From positions 558,001 to 622,000 of the forward strand of contig NC_089554.1 in NCBI RefSeq assembly GCF_040115645.1: DNA of 64,000 nucleotides. Direction: 5' to 3'. Position 1 is the first letter of the stretch; every line of letters begins with the position of its first letter. Under the pieces are notes generated by a model, which saw only the letters and a program-made list of their open reading frames with translations, did no database searches and was not told where the DNA came from. The position numbers were made by a program, and so were the translations under genes. The stretch is from Euwallacea fornicatus (lineage: Eukaryota > Arthropoda > Insecta > Coleoptera > Curculionidae). Positions 35,454-45,764 of the stretch are shown here, in pieces.

Positions 35454-36041
35454 TACATAAAAACCAAATGGGCATTGACGGATTTGTCGTTTACTCAAGT
35501 CTTGCCGGGGATTATTAGAGCAGTGAAAGTCTAAAATCAACAAATTTTCCAAATTAATTCAAGAAAAACATAATAACGAGTTCCAAATATTGAACGATAA
35601 TAATAGCTATGTACCTATACTATTCACATAAAATTACCGATTCAAATCACAAATTACCCAGAAGGCAATGCACAAGACTGCAAACGTGACAGGATAAAAT
35701 TTAGCTTAAAAATGTTAAAGTTTGGCCTGATAATGAAAATGTTATGAAGCTTTTTATCTCACTTTATAACTAACAAAAATATAGGAAATAATTATTTCAA
35801 TTAAACTTGTAACTATTGGTTAAATTCGAATTTTATTAATGTCAGGTTGGTGACACCACATCTTAATTTACGACGTTGCCGTTAGGATTTTATGATTTAT
35901 TGCCTGCTTTTTGAGCGATTATATTGTTTCAGCAATTATGACTTGCGATTCCAGGTCCTTTTCTCAGTATTATTGTGAAAATTGTTATTTTAAAAATAAA
36001 AGCAGTAATGTGTATATATTTCGTATTTTTATTTATGCAAA
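35454..36041. other. Unassigned stretch before the transposase-derived gene
   Basis: AT-rich DNA without recognisable repeats. If the gene relic starting at 36042 was ever expressed, its promoter would lie here, but I see no convincing TATA or initiator. Confidence 0.3.
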
Positions 36042-38100
36042 AATGTCAAAGCATTTAAACAGCAGCAGCAAGGAGTTAGTCGCTTTTTTGATAAAGTATT
36101 TTGAAAGTGCATTAAAAAATAATGAACCAGTATTAACACTACCTGAACTTAGAGAGGTAAGTTTAAATCATAAACATGAAACGAAATTTTAATTTTTCAA
36201 TTTAACCGTGGGTCTGTTGCCCTAAATTTGTGTTCTTTAACGGTTAGTGCTGTTTCAAAATATTATGAGCATAATGCGGCATTACGATCCCCTTAAAAGG
36301 AACGTTCGCATCCAAAGAGCATTACAAATTTGAACATATTGAACACTAGGAAGATTCAAGAAGCGATTTATCAGATGTACTATATCAATAAGTACCGGGA
36401 GAGCCAAATGAAAATTCCAAAAATGATATTAAACTTAATTTTTTGAAACAATGTCACAAACAAATATACCATTTTCCAATGTAGTTCTCATTAAGTTCAA
36501 CACATCACCGTCTTTTTGGAAACACTCGAATATCCGAAGAAAAAAAATCTTTTGATAGTGTACACAACCACTCATGCACTGCCTGAATAACTTCACGATT
36601 AGTTTGAAATTTCTTCTCACTTAAGCCTCTTTAAGATGTCCAAATACATGATAATTGTTGGGAGTGAGGTCAGACGAATATGGAAGACGTGACACACATT
36701 CAAACTTAAAATTTTGGATGACTGGTGCCGTTATGCGAGCAGTGTATTTTCGTGTTGCAAAAGAACGCCTTTACTCAAAGATTCTTGCCTTTTGGTTCTG
36801 ATACCAGGCTTGAGACGGTTCTTCGGAAGTTCGGAGTATGTAGTATTAGTAACTGTATCTCAATAAGGCATGTAGTTTCCTAAAGCTACCCCGTTATCAC
36901 CCCAAAACAGGTTCAACATAATCTTTCCTGCCAAGAAATGGATCTGAACGTTTTTCGGCGTTGGTGAAGGAACATGACGTCATTTTTTGCTTGCTTGTTT
37001 GGTTTCAGGTTGACGAAAGTGCACGCCGGACTAATCTCCAGGGACATTCCTGGTCGGAAAGGCAACTCCTCTGGTTTATACCCACTCAAGAGTTCCTCCA
37101 GAAGCATCAACACGTCGTGGTTTCAATTCTGGGATCAATTGCTTCGGCATTCGCTTTGTTAACACCTTATGGAACTGGAGAATGTCATGTATAATGCTCT
37201 GTAAGGAACCATGGCTCATGTTTAAAATTTTAGCGATTTCTTTAAAAGTAACCTGACGATTTTCTTTTATCCATACTTCAACTGCTGAAATAGAGCCGTG
37301 ACGGAAGCGGGACAATACGATTTGTTTGACCAGGTCAGGGAGAATCGGCTAGGGAAATTACCCTGTTTTAGGGTTTGTTACTTCGTTCACTCACTTGCTG
37401 GAGCAACAGACATGAATTTTCATATTATAACTTCATTCTATGGTGAATATTAAGGAGTTTCACCCCATCACTTCACAAAAAATGAATACCAGAATGCTGT
37501 TTTTCTCTAGTGCGATGTTCTAGTGAAATCGCCATTTTCAAATATTCTCACTTTATAGATAACTTCATTTGTTCCTACTTCAGGACCCTTGCTAGGTCTT
37601 CTAATTCTCAAAAATAATGTTTCTACGAATTCATATCATGTAATTTGTCACGTGATATTTTTTTGGCGCTTTTATGGTTTTTATTTGGTGTTCTGCCTCG
37701 TATTAACAATCTGAAGGTAACGATCATCCTTATTTTAAATTAGCGCTAAAATAATTTTTCAGAGCAACACGTAACTGTTGAAAGTTTAAGTAAAAAACTA
37801 AAAGAAAGTCTATTGTTTGATAATTCTAATAGTTCTTTATGAAGTTTGCTGAAGAAAATGGGTTTTCGATGGAAGAAAGATAATCCGAAGTGCGGTTTTA
37901 TAAAACTTCAAAATATAGCTTTCAAAAGACTTGTTTTTGTAATGAAAGGATATATGAAAGAAAAAGATGACAATCTATATCAATTTGTTTTTGTTGGTGA
38001 AATGTGGATTTTCCACAATAGTACGATAGGACATTCTTGACAGGATAATGGCCAACACAGCGTGAAATCCACAAAAATGGATGGTAAAAGATATTACATA
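36042..38100 (+). pseudogene. Multi-exon IS630-type transposase-derived gene relic, split by a mariner
   Basis: Three plus-strand pieces look like consecutive exons. Exon 1 (36042-36156) reads MSKHLNSSSKELVAFLIKYF and ends LRE at a donor GAG|GTAAGT. A second piece (about 36247-36400) reads AVSKYYEHNAALRSP and, after a frameshift, RKIQEAIYQMYYINKY. A mariner relic follows. Exon 3 begins after ttttcag at 37763: VESLSKKLKESLL, then LLKKMGFRWKKDNPKCGFIK, FVGEMWIFHNSTIGHS and KSTKMDGKRY. In insect relatives this order is the N-terminal helix region, a KxI(H/Y)xxY region, then G(F)KWKK and a YLDETW(I/V) catalytic site; here the catalytic Asp has become Gly. The family is known to me as multi-exon DDE endonuclease-like insect genes. 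The middle piece is the least certain. Confidence 0.55.
36435..37315 (-). pseudogene. Mariner transposase relic
   Basis: On the minus strand the N-terminal half reads ISAVEVWIKENRQVTFKEIA, then KILNMSHGSLQSIIHDILQF and TKRMPKQLIPELKPRRVDA; this is the mariner helix-turn-helix with S-H-G-S and the W-x-P-x-x-L-T-like linker. The C-terminal part is SSDLTPNNYHVFGHLK (the S-P-D-L-A-P-x-D-Y motif with Asp changed to Asn), then KKFQTNREVIQAVHEWLCTL and SKDFFSSDI. The section between, holding the first two catalytic acids, is eroded and probably partly deleted. Terminal repeats are not evident. It lies between pieces of the transposase-derived gene on the other strand. Confidence 0.8.
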
Positions 38101-38149
38101 TTATTATTACATTAAAACATGTTTACATTAAGGTAAAAAAAAACTTTTA

Positions 38150-39090
38150 CAGATACATAATACTAGGTGCTGTCCTCTCTTCTGTACGCAGCGGCCTTAT
38201 GGGAGGGGGGATCGTGAAGAAAACTTGCCTGCATCTATTGGAAAAAGTGAACAGGAAAGTGGCAATCATACTTGCGTGAACATACCGCACAGTACCAACG
38301 ACAGCAATGGAGGTCATAGCGGGATTTCCGCTGGTGGACTTACAAATTTCAGAAAGGGCAAGGATGTATGGTAGTTTCATGGAGAAGAAGGAGGTCTATC
38401 GAAGAGAGAGCACGGAGGAGTGGCACAGGAAGTGGAATCGTTACCAGGGATAGACTAAGGTGTTTATGATAGACGTCACCAGATGGAAGGGCCCAAGAGT
38501 GGGAGAAGGTAAAGTACTTTCTGACGCAAGTCATGATGATACATCGCTCTTTTAGAAAGTATCTTTAAAAGATAAGGAAAGGGGAAAACTCAGCATGCGA
38601 GTGCTGTAGTGAAAGGGATAACGCTCGACATACGGTTTTGCAGGGCGGTCATTTTGAAGGGGAGAGGAGTAATGTCGAAGAAAAATGTAGACAGGAGACC
38701 ACAGAAAGAAGCAAATATAAAATGTTGTTGAGATTTGAGAGGGACTGAAACCGCTTCTGCGGCATGATTGTCGCAATTATAAAGTGAAAGGAGAGAGAGG
38801 GTAGGATCTTCTTTTTCTGTGGTGACGATTTCAGAGCAAATACGGATGGGTAGGAAATTACAGCAGACAGAAGAGGAAAAGAATGATGGACAATGGCCAA
38901 AAGAAAATTGAAGTATGATGTACACAACTACCCCCCCTCCCCCCTTTCTCGAAGTAATGTTTAGCGGCGGTTTTTGGAGGGATCCAGAGCGAAGAGAGAT
39001 TTTTTTGGTGGACAGGCATCATCCTCCAGGGCGAATCCCACATAACCCGGTCGCTAAACTGTCAGGCTTGATATCTATGAAGGTTTTTCT
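38150..39090 (+). pseudogene. R1-like LINE, 3' end of ORF2 and tail
   Basis: The plus strand reads LLSSVYAAALWEGGSRRKLA, CIYWKKVNRKVAIILA, then YRTVPTTAMEVIAGFPLVDL and QISERARMYGSFMEKKEVYR. Further on are KVKYFLTQVMMIHRSFRKYL and ENSACECCSERDNARHTV, the C-terminal Cys/His motif, and a basic tail near 38740. This order (conserved Y-R-T-V-x-x-x-A, P(V)DL, W...W, then C-x-x-C...H...C) is the C-terminal region of R1/Jockey-type LINE ORF2, including the RNase H-like zone. The copy lacks the endonuclease and reverse transcriptase, so it is 5'-truncated, as LINE copies usually are. Frameshifts and stops are present. The 3' untranslated part ends about 39090; no clear poly(A) is seen. Confidence 0.82.
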
Positions 39091-40045
39091 CTTGTAGCAA
39101 AAAGAAGATACATAATACTTCTTGGTGATAGTGAAAATGGTTTTATTGAGGATAGTGATATAATATACCCTTATGCTACGCTCATGTACTTCATAATTTG
39201 CTAACCATATGCGACATGGCCAGACTTTGGTATCCATTATTTTCAAAAATATGTGGTTCTGGATAATAGAACTTTTTTCCTTTTTTCCTTGAAAGGCGAA
39301 ACATTTTAGTACAACCTCGTTTCGCTAAATTGATATGACTGCAACATACCAATAAGAGACTCATTCGCTATTCAAGTAAATGTTACGCTCCAAAAGGATA
39401 GACAATAAATTAACTGATAATTGCCTCTTGGCTAGAGTACACCTAAGTATGTTAGCCCTTAGCTCTAGTACTTAGGATTTTCGCTATAGTTATAAACTCT
39501 TTCTTTGTGTTGACGTATACTTCATTAGCTGAGCTCGTTTTTGCAAACGTGATTGAGGTGAATTATTTAACAGTGAAATAAATTGTTTCGTAAGTTATTT
39601 TTGAGTCTGCAGTTCTAAGGTCCATTACATTGAGACAATTTTCTTCTTGAAAAGTTAAAATATAGTCAGAAAATTTGTTTGCAACGATTTGAAAACTAAT
39701 TATTTAAAAAAATATGTCTGCAATTATACCCAACAACGCCCCTTATCACATGTTAGAACATACATTCAATTCTTTTTGGAATAAGGCTACAATCCAGAAA
39801 TGGTTGATCAAAAAACAAATTGAATTTGTTTTTTCGTTAACTACTTGTAGCACGTACAACTTCTAAACATTGTAGTTCAGTAGGAGCAATCAATTGTTCT
39901 TATTTTTCAAATTTTGATATCTAAAACCTGAAAATTTTTCCTTAGGCACAACTCTCTAAAAAGATATGTAGTAGATGAAATGGCCCAAAAATATGGACAT
40001 AAGGTTCTGTGATTGTTTCCATATCATTGCACGTTCAACTCGATT
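39091..40045. other. Unassigned region
   Basis: AT-rich, no gene recognised. The phrase caaattttgatatctaaaac, then gaaaatttttccttaggc (39910-39955) resembles 30205-30245 (caactttgatatctggtatc and gaaaaataaatgatctagg), suggesting related worn repeats at both sites. Confidence 0.35.
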
Positions 40046-40283
40046 GAATATATGTGCATAGAGGACCAAAACTCTCACAAAAATTCTTTAAAAAGTCAAG
40101 GAACTATTTTTCATGAAAATTCTTGAACACGTCAAAAATTGTTTATAGTTTTGCATATTTTGACGTAATGGACATGTGTCCAGGTTTATTCATGTAGAAG
40201 GTAAACGTACTTTTTCATTTGTATTTTATGGAACTCCATGCATATTATGACATTGTTAAGTTACTTGAAAAATTCCGAATATA
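40046..40283 (+). repeat. Dispersed repeat, family R1kb, copy 3
   Basis: It shares the ordered words of 925-1190: gcatagaggaccaaaa, tttttcatgaaaattcttg, gttttgcatattttgacgta, atggacatgtgtccaggttt, ctttttcatttgtattttat. It directly abuts the foldback element at 40284, which appears to have inserted at its TA end. Confidence 0.6.
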
Positions 40284-40849
40284 CAGGGCGTTAATTAGGT
40301 GCGTCCAGATATTTCAAGGAATGAATTTCTAACGGATTTCAATACAAAAAATTCCTATTAACGTACGGTCGCAACGGCTCCATTTAAGAAATACAGAGTG
40401 TTTAAATTTAAATTTGGTTTTCTGTGAATATTTTTGGACACAGATGAGTCAATCGGACGAAATTTAATATTCGCGGGTTTTTTATGATGCAAAACCCAAA
40501 CGTTATCTTAGTTTTTTTAATTACTGATAGAGGGCGCCATGTAGAGGGTTTCATCACATTTCAATTGGCCCTAACTTTTTTGCCCCACACTGTAGGTCAC
40601 TTTTGTGTTAAGGACATTATTGTACATTCAGTTTGATTCAAAAAAGTACTCTTGGAGAATATCTATTGAATTTCATCCGATTGACTCATCTGTGTCCAAA
40701 AATATTCAACGAAAATCAAATTAAAACTTAAACCCTCTGTATCTCTTAAACGAGACTGTTGCGACCACACATTAATAGGAGCTTTCTGTATTGTCATCGG
40801 TCAGAGATTCATCCCTTGAAATATCTGCACGTATTTAATTTACACCCTG
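40284..40849. mobile_element. Foldback element with CAGGGTG ends
   Basis: The 566 bp unit starts CAGGGCGTTAATTAGGTGCG and ends in the inverse of CAGGGTGTAAATTAAATACG. The two arms are each about 190 bp and share long words such as tttttggacacagatgagtc, aatcggaYgaaatt and cagatatttcaaggRatgaa. A TA precedes the left end; the right end abuts CA, a possible mutation. The loop of about 185 bp has no coding potential. It is a non-autonomous hairpin transposon; similarity between arms is good but less than at 30521. Confidence 0.88.
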
Positions 40850-41439
40850 CATTTCATCTAATATACCGCTGTCTAAATTTAACAGGTTTGGAAAAAAATA
40901 CTAAAAACAATAATAATGATAGTACTGTGGTATACCTTGTTTAGGTCAAGGTTTGAAATCATTTACCTAATACCGGTACCAGTAAATGGTTCCCTTATAA
41001 TAATGTCGACGGGTAGTTGTTTATAGGTATTTTTGTTGCTTAGATGGTTTTGTCAAAGGTTTAGTAAACCACCGTTTATAATTATATTTTTAACGTTTTT
41101 TTGAATAGATAGTGTATGTCAAATTTAGATATATAAGTTTTAGTACAAAAAAAGAAACTCCAGTTCTTTCAATAAAATCTTTTCATCATTAACATCTCGG
41201 TGTATTGTATCATTTGTGTTCGTACGTACTATGACAGTACTATTAGTAATGCTTGAAAAATAATAATATTAAGTATTACAATCGAATGTATCAAATGTTC
41301 AAACTATGCCTCGTTGACTTCATGACAGTAGGCAAACCGCAATTGAAATTCTTCAGGAACATTCCTTAACGTTTGAGAAGGTATTTTTGGGTTTCTTGAG
41401 TAATTTTATTTTTTAACTCTTCTATATTGTTGTACTTAT

Positions 41440-41715
41440 TTCCCTTATTTCACCCCATGCCACCAAATATATTAAAAAATTCTCAAGTAACTCAAAAACG
41501 TTATGATATACATGGGAATCCACAAGAAAAAAAATGAAAAAGTGCATTTATTTACTGCATAGGTAAGTTTATATACATGTCTGTTACCTCACAAAAAGCA
41601 CAACTAAAAACAATATGTGACGAGTGCCAGCTTTTTTATGGAAAATATTGTCTTCAATTTTTAACGAATTTATACGGGAATTTTGGTTCTCTATGTATAT
41701 GGGGCATTGCCAAAA
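41440..41715 (-). repeat. Dispersed repeat, family R1kb, copy 4 (inverted)
   Basis: Inverse of the 925-1190 family: ccatgccaccaaatatatta, gaaaaagtgcatttatttac, tatacatgtctgttacctca, acaactaaaaacaatatgtg, and a final ttggttctctatgta. A 100-codon minus-strand frame across 41584-41886 overlaps it and shows no motif. The flanks 40850-41439 and 41716-42292 hold nothing that I recognise. Confidence 0.6.
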
Positions 41716-42292
41716 ATTATTGTACCCGACATATTGGTTGAGATGGTAGAACAGAGAAAGTCTCTTTAGATATGTGGAAAGAAGCTCTTGATACTGTTTC
41801 TCCCGAAATTTGATAAATGTGGTACGAGATATAGAAAACGGGATAAGATGGTTCGAAACAAAACATTTATTTGATAAGTTGAACACGAAGCCCGTTATTA
41901 TTAACTTACACGAAAGTAATAGTAGTTATAGTGATTTTGATAATTAGGGAACTGAAAATGATAAAATTTTATTTATACCTATAATGCGTTCTTGTTCTAA
42001 AAATGTCACTTTCAATTCCCAATCTCAATTTCAATCAATCAAATCAAAGTCCAAATAGAACCAATCACAGAATGTGGGAGTATAAGGAGACGAGGACGAG
42101 AGGAAGCAAAAAAAAATAAACAAAATAAATTAAAAAGCTAATTTTTACATTTTACAGTGGACACATAAAATTATACGGAAATTGGCGCGTCCACAGTGAC
42201 CCGAATTGCCAATAATTGCAAGTGGAAATAAAACGAACTAAACGCGAATGGCAATTTTGACCAATGCTTACGCGCCTTAAGGTTCGACTCAC

Positions 42293-42403
42293 CCGTCGGG
42301 CGCGACTCCGCAGAGCCTTTTTGGTATCTTGAGTGGCCGTTTGGACATAGTCCACGGTATGTTCCACATGGAACTCAATATGATCAATCATTTCCGCGCC
42401 CAT
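42293..42403 (-). pseudogene. Syx1A: Syntaxin-1-like exon (C-terminal SNARE motif), probably broken
   Basis: The minus strand reads GAEMIDHIEFHVEH, then TVDYVQTATQDTKKAL and RSRARR, followed at once by a donor-like CGG|GTGAGT. This is the end of the SNARE helix of syntaxin 1, just before the transmembrane segment; insect syntaxin 1A has EMIDRIEYHVEHA(M/V)DY and the same VQTATQDTKKAL. Syntaxin 1 sits in the presynaptic membrane and pairs with SNAP-25 and synaptobrevin in vesicle fusion. Two features suggest it is not a normal exon: KALRSRARR is two residues shorter than KALKYQSKARR, and no AG acceptor lies where the exon should start (an in-frame TGA lies just upstream). The intact donor argues against a processed retrocopy. 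It could be an eroded exon duplication, or a real exon with an unusual start. Confidence 0.72.
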
Positions 42404-44080
42404 TATTGAGGTTTTCAGAATGCGTCAATGTTGTCATCATTGGAGGTTATGACGTGCATTTAGAATTTTACTGCGAATAATATAGTTGTAAAACACAAAT
42501 ATTCAACGACCATAGATGGACCCCTTCGCGCTGCAAATTCAGCGGGCACGAACTTTACCTTTTAATTCTCCATGACGTGACATTGAGTCAGAGGAAAACA
42601 GAGGTAGTTTTTATCATGACACTCATTAATTTTGAGGTCGGGTATTTTATTTAGCAAGGGTTAGCCAATTAGGAGCCCTTGTCCGTTATGTATCTCCCTC
42701 ATTTTACCAGAGCATATATCAAATAAAGGCCGCGTAATAAAAGGGAAAGGCCGCAAAGAAATGGTATTAAAATTGTGAGCGACCATTAGAACTATTTGCG
42801 AAAAATCATCGAAAAATGGGTTTCTCCCCCTCGAAGTAATGACACAGGAAAGGGAATAACGTGGATGGCAGATTTGTCATTTAAAGCACGATTCGTACAT
42901 GACAGGATCAAAATGGGGGATAGTTTATTTTGTCATGAAGGGGTTTAGGCGTGTGTACAAATTGCGGTCGTGTTGATTTTGCCTTCTAACAATATATCAT
43001 TGAATGATTGATGAGAGACCTGAAGCCATTACTACGTAATACGTGTAACGGCTTGCTCTAATACGCGAACGCATCGCGTTGCTTTTCCTCTTTTTAATAG
43101 GACAGAATGAAATATGGATAAAACCCCGCGGTGTTATTAACTTGTCGTGTTTTAGTAACTGCCACACGTGCAACTTCACATTTTTTTGTTTATATGATAA
43201 CACCGCGAGTAAAAATGACAAGTCCGCCATAATTCGTCATTATCCACTTAATTTTCCATACACATTTCTACAAGATGATTTTTCTTCAGATATCCGATGA
43301 CTTCCCCCTTTCTTGAGGTCACTTTCCCGACAGAAATTCAATATGTGCAGAAATATCTGCGGTATATACTCTCAAATGCTCGAGCTCTTGCATAAAAAGG
43401 GGATGGGATATTTCCTTAAAAGTAATATAGACATTCATACGTGGAATCGTTCTCAGACAATGGTGAATTCAACGTTATTGTCTGAAAACTGCCTGCTGGA
43501 ATGTGGAAAACGCCGCTGGTCGGATCGTTTTCAGCTTTGGGATTACTACCGCTGTTATGCGGGCATTCTCATATTCCGCAATATCGCGCGTTTAACATAT
43601 CATAAAATACTTGCTTATTTTGTAACATGAATTTAATATGGGTATGCACGAAGTTTTAACAGTAACTTCGAGAAAACTGATTCAAAGGCGAAAGGCGAAC
43701 AAACCCATTGGAGAAGTATCGCAGTTATTATAAAAGAAGAAAGGAGTTGACAACACAAATTTTGCGCATGCGCTTTCGAGGGGCTGCCGTGCTTCAGAAG
43801 TGCTCACATTCTGGACGTAGCCTCTCACGTGAGTATTTTAAAATATCTTCGAAACTATTCTAAATTTGATATCTCAGGGGTCTCTAAATGGGCCGTTTTA
43901 AAGATAGCAGCTCTAGTGCACACACTTAAAGTTTAAGAAGTTATTCACGTGTAGAGGTCTGAAGGAGGAAGATTACGACCGGGGTGGAAAGTTTAGATTT
44001 AATGGAAAGCAGAGGACCTTTATTCGACCAAGGGTGCAACCTTTCTTTCGACCCATACAACGTTTTACGTGTGAAAATAA
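42404..44080. other. Complex single-copy-looking sequence upstream of the syntaxin-like exon
   Basis: No gene or transposon recognised. From about 42470 to 43830 the DNA is richer in GC and CpG than average, and the only long frames (43079-43300, 43313-43630) lack motifs. Words such as gacgtgacattgagtcagag (with the AP-1/CRE-like tgagtca) and attccgcaatatcgcgcgtt occur. This is the kind of sequence expected of regulatory or conserved non-coding DNA, which I cannot test here. Confidence 0.35.
43763..43773. promoter_or_regulatory. Palindromic TGCGCATGCGC, NRF-1/Ewg-type site candidate
   Basis: TGCGCATGCGC matches the known binding palindrome of NRF-1, whose insect counterpart is Erect wing, a factor found at promoters of neuronal and housekeeping genes. 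It sits in a CpG-containing stretch. About 55 bases downstream on the plus strand lies CAC|GTGAGTATTT, a good donor, so a short untranslated first exon is conceivable. No TATA box, transcript evidence or downstream gene is seen. Confidence 0.35.
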
Positions 44081-44084
44081 TATG

Positions 44085-44687
44085 TGTAGGCTTTCTCTTA
44101 AGTTGTCTAGGGTTTTATTTCTGGGTTGTTACAATTAGGGGCTAACTTACTAACTTAACTAAGAGGATGCTTGCGTTCCTTCGCGACACTCCCGACACCT
44201 CGCCGAATCGTCACCTCGAGAAAAGAGAGAGCGTCCCCGTTTTCTCCAATACCTTAAATGCTATCTTCGGGGGCAATAAACCAGCGGCGTACCCTAACCA
44301 GAGTCCGATTCCCGATCCGCCATGTGGCCAGTCCCATCTGGACATCATAAACCATTCTTTGTCAGAACCCTGGTCGACTGTCCTTCGATCCTCTTTCCTG
44401 GTTCTAACAAAGAGATGCTCGACTTTCTCTTACTTCATGTGGCTCTCGACCAAGGGTAATTACAGGGAAAATTCCAGTAATGCTGCGAACCACATGAACT
44501 CAGTGACCATACACATGGGCGTATCATCAGGGTACCTCACTCCTTATTCCCCCAACATATCCTAAATTATAGCTACTTTACAATATACATCTTCCTATTT
44601 GCATCTCGATTTGGTCAGACGGCAACAATTATACTTATTAATTAATATATACAGAATATTGCAGCGATCTGACAAACGGATCCTACA
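44085..44687 (-). repeat. Solo LTR with perfect TATG duplication
   Basis: Plus-strand ends are TGTAGG and CCTACA, and both sides carry TATG (44081-44084 and 44688-44691). Read on the minus strand it starts TGTAGGATCCGTTTGTCAGA and has AGAAATAAAACCCTAG near its 3' end. It is the inverse of the LTR at 4284-4866, with shared words such as gaaccacatgaactcagtga. No internal region remains. Frames inside it (44167-44565) are chance. Confidence 0.88.
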
Positions 44688-44691
44688 TATG

Positions 44692-45764
44692 TTAGGTCTT
44701 TGCTTGATATAATAATGTTATCACCGATTTCGCCTAGTGGTCTTCATATCAATCATGGGACCTACCATGGTGTTTAGGCCAGGGGCTTCCTGAGTTCCTG
44801 CCTAACAGTAGTGCCTGCCTCACTAGGCACCCACAGAGGAATCCAAATACGCTGGCGAGGTTTCTTAATTGATTCGAAGGACCAGACGGGCTACCATCAT
44901 AAGATAATGGGGTTCCAAAGGTTCGAGAAATTATATAAACTCGGTTACACAAATTACATTAAATTTAATCACAGACTAGTTGAATTACAGGGTGAGTTGT
45001 GACTAACTTATTAACAATAATGCCCGTGTATGGGGTTATATGGCAACGAGAGCTAGAGAAGTTTGCTGTTTTCGCGACGGGGTGAAAAACGGTTCTGCCC
45101 TTTGCTCCAAGAGGAGTTCATGCCCCTTCCCGAAAAACGCAGGTTCCCGAGTTTGATTTCCCACGATTTCATGAGAAAGTCGCCACCTTGAAGCTTTCTC
45201 ACCATGTCTTATCGCTAACACCCTCTGGTTCATGTCCACTTGCGCGTTTGTTGCCACATTTCATCCTAATTTACTGCTGCCCTTAATGTGTTTGGGCAAT
45301 TTGCACTTCATAAATCAGGGTGGATGTGCACTAGATGAGAGGTGATTAGCGCGGTACCCATGGTTTGGCACCCAGTGGTATGTCGAGCTTTTGTTTCTGG
45401 TTTCTCTCTTTACCAGATTTATTACCCAGATGTTGGGGTAATACGTGAGAGCGATTTTTATGTTGGAGTTTTTCCAACACATGGTTTAACTTAGTTTACT
45501 TCCAAATGTGTCATTAACTGTCTTTGGATTCCGACCGTAACTGACCTACAAACTATGGTGGTTGGGGAGAACTTGGATGCAAATTTGGAGTCAATCTTAT
45601 AGGCACGTTTTTTTTCTGACTGTAAAATTTACTACCTTTCTCAAGAAATCTAATTGTTTATGAATCAATTAGAACTTCTAAGTGTCTCCGAATATAATGA
45701 AATAAATTCAACTATGTATTTCAGATCCCAAAATATATCCAAAACTTCATATAAACATAGATAA
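44692..45764. other. Unassigned GC-richer stretch
   Basis: Two minus-strand frames (44749-44952 and 45036-45257) lie here without known motifs. The stretch is less AT-rich than most of the window and includes attatataaactcggtta (44931-44948, TATA-like) and tacagggtgagttgtgac at 44986, the latter perhaps a worn CAGGGTG-type end. It may be part of an LTR or other repeat that has no second copy in this window. Confidence 0.3.

Noticed and set aside
36913..37194. Overlapping plus-strand frames (36961-37194) as a possible gene
   Set aside because: They are antisense to the mariner transposase relic.
38140..38600. Several minus-strand frames of 60-110 codons rich in Ser, Leu and Phe (38147-39043)
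   Set aside because: They are antisense to the purine-rich coding strand of the LINE.
44167..44565. 132-codon plus-strand frame, and its relative at 4416-4688
   Set aside because: Both lie within solo LTRs in opposite reading sense and have no known domain; they are chance frames in LTR DNA.
45036..45257. 73-codon minus-strand frame in GC-richer DNA
   Set aside because: No known motif, no start or splice signals that stand out; kept only as part of the unassigned stretch.
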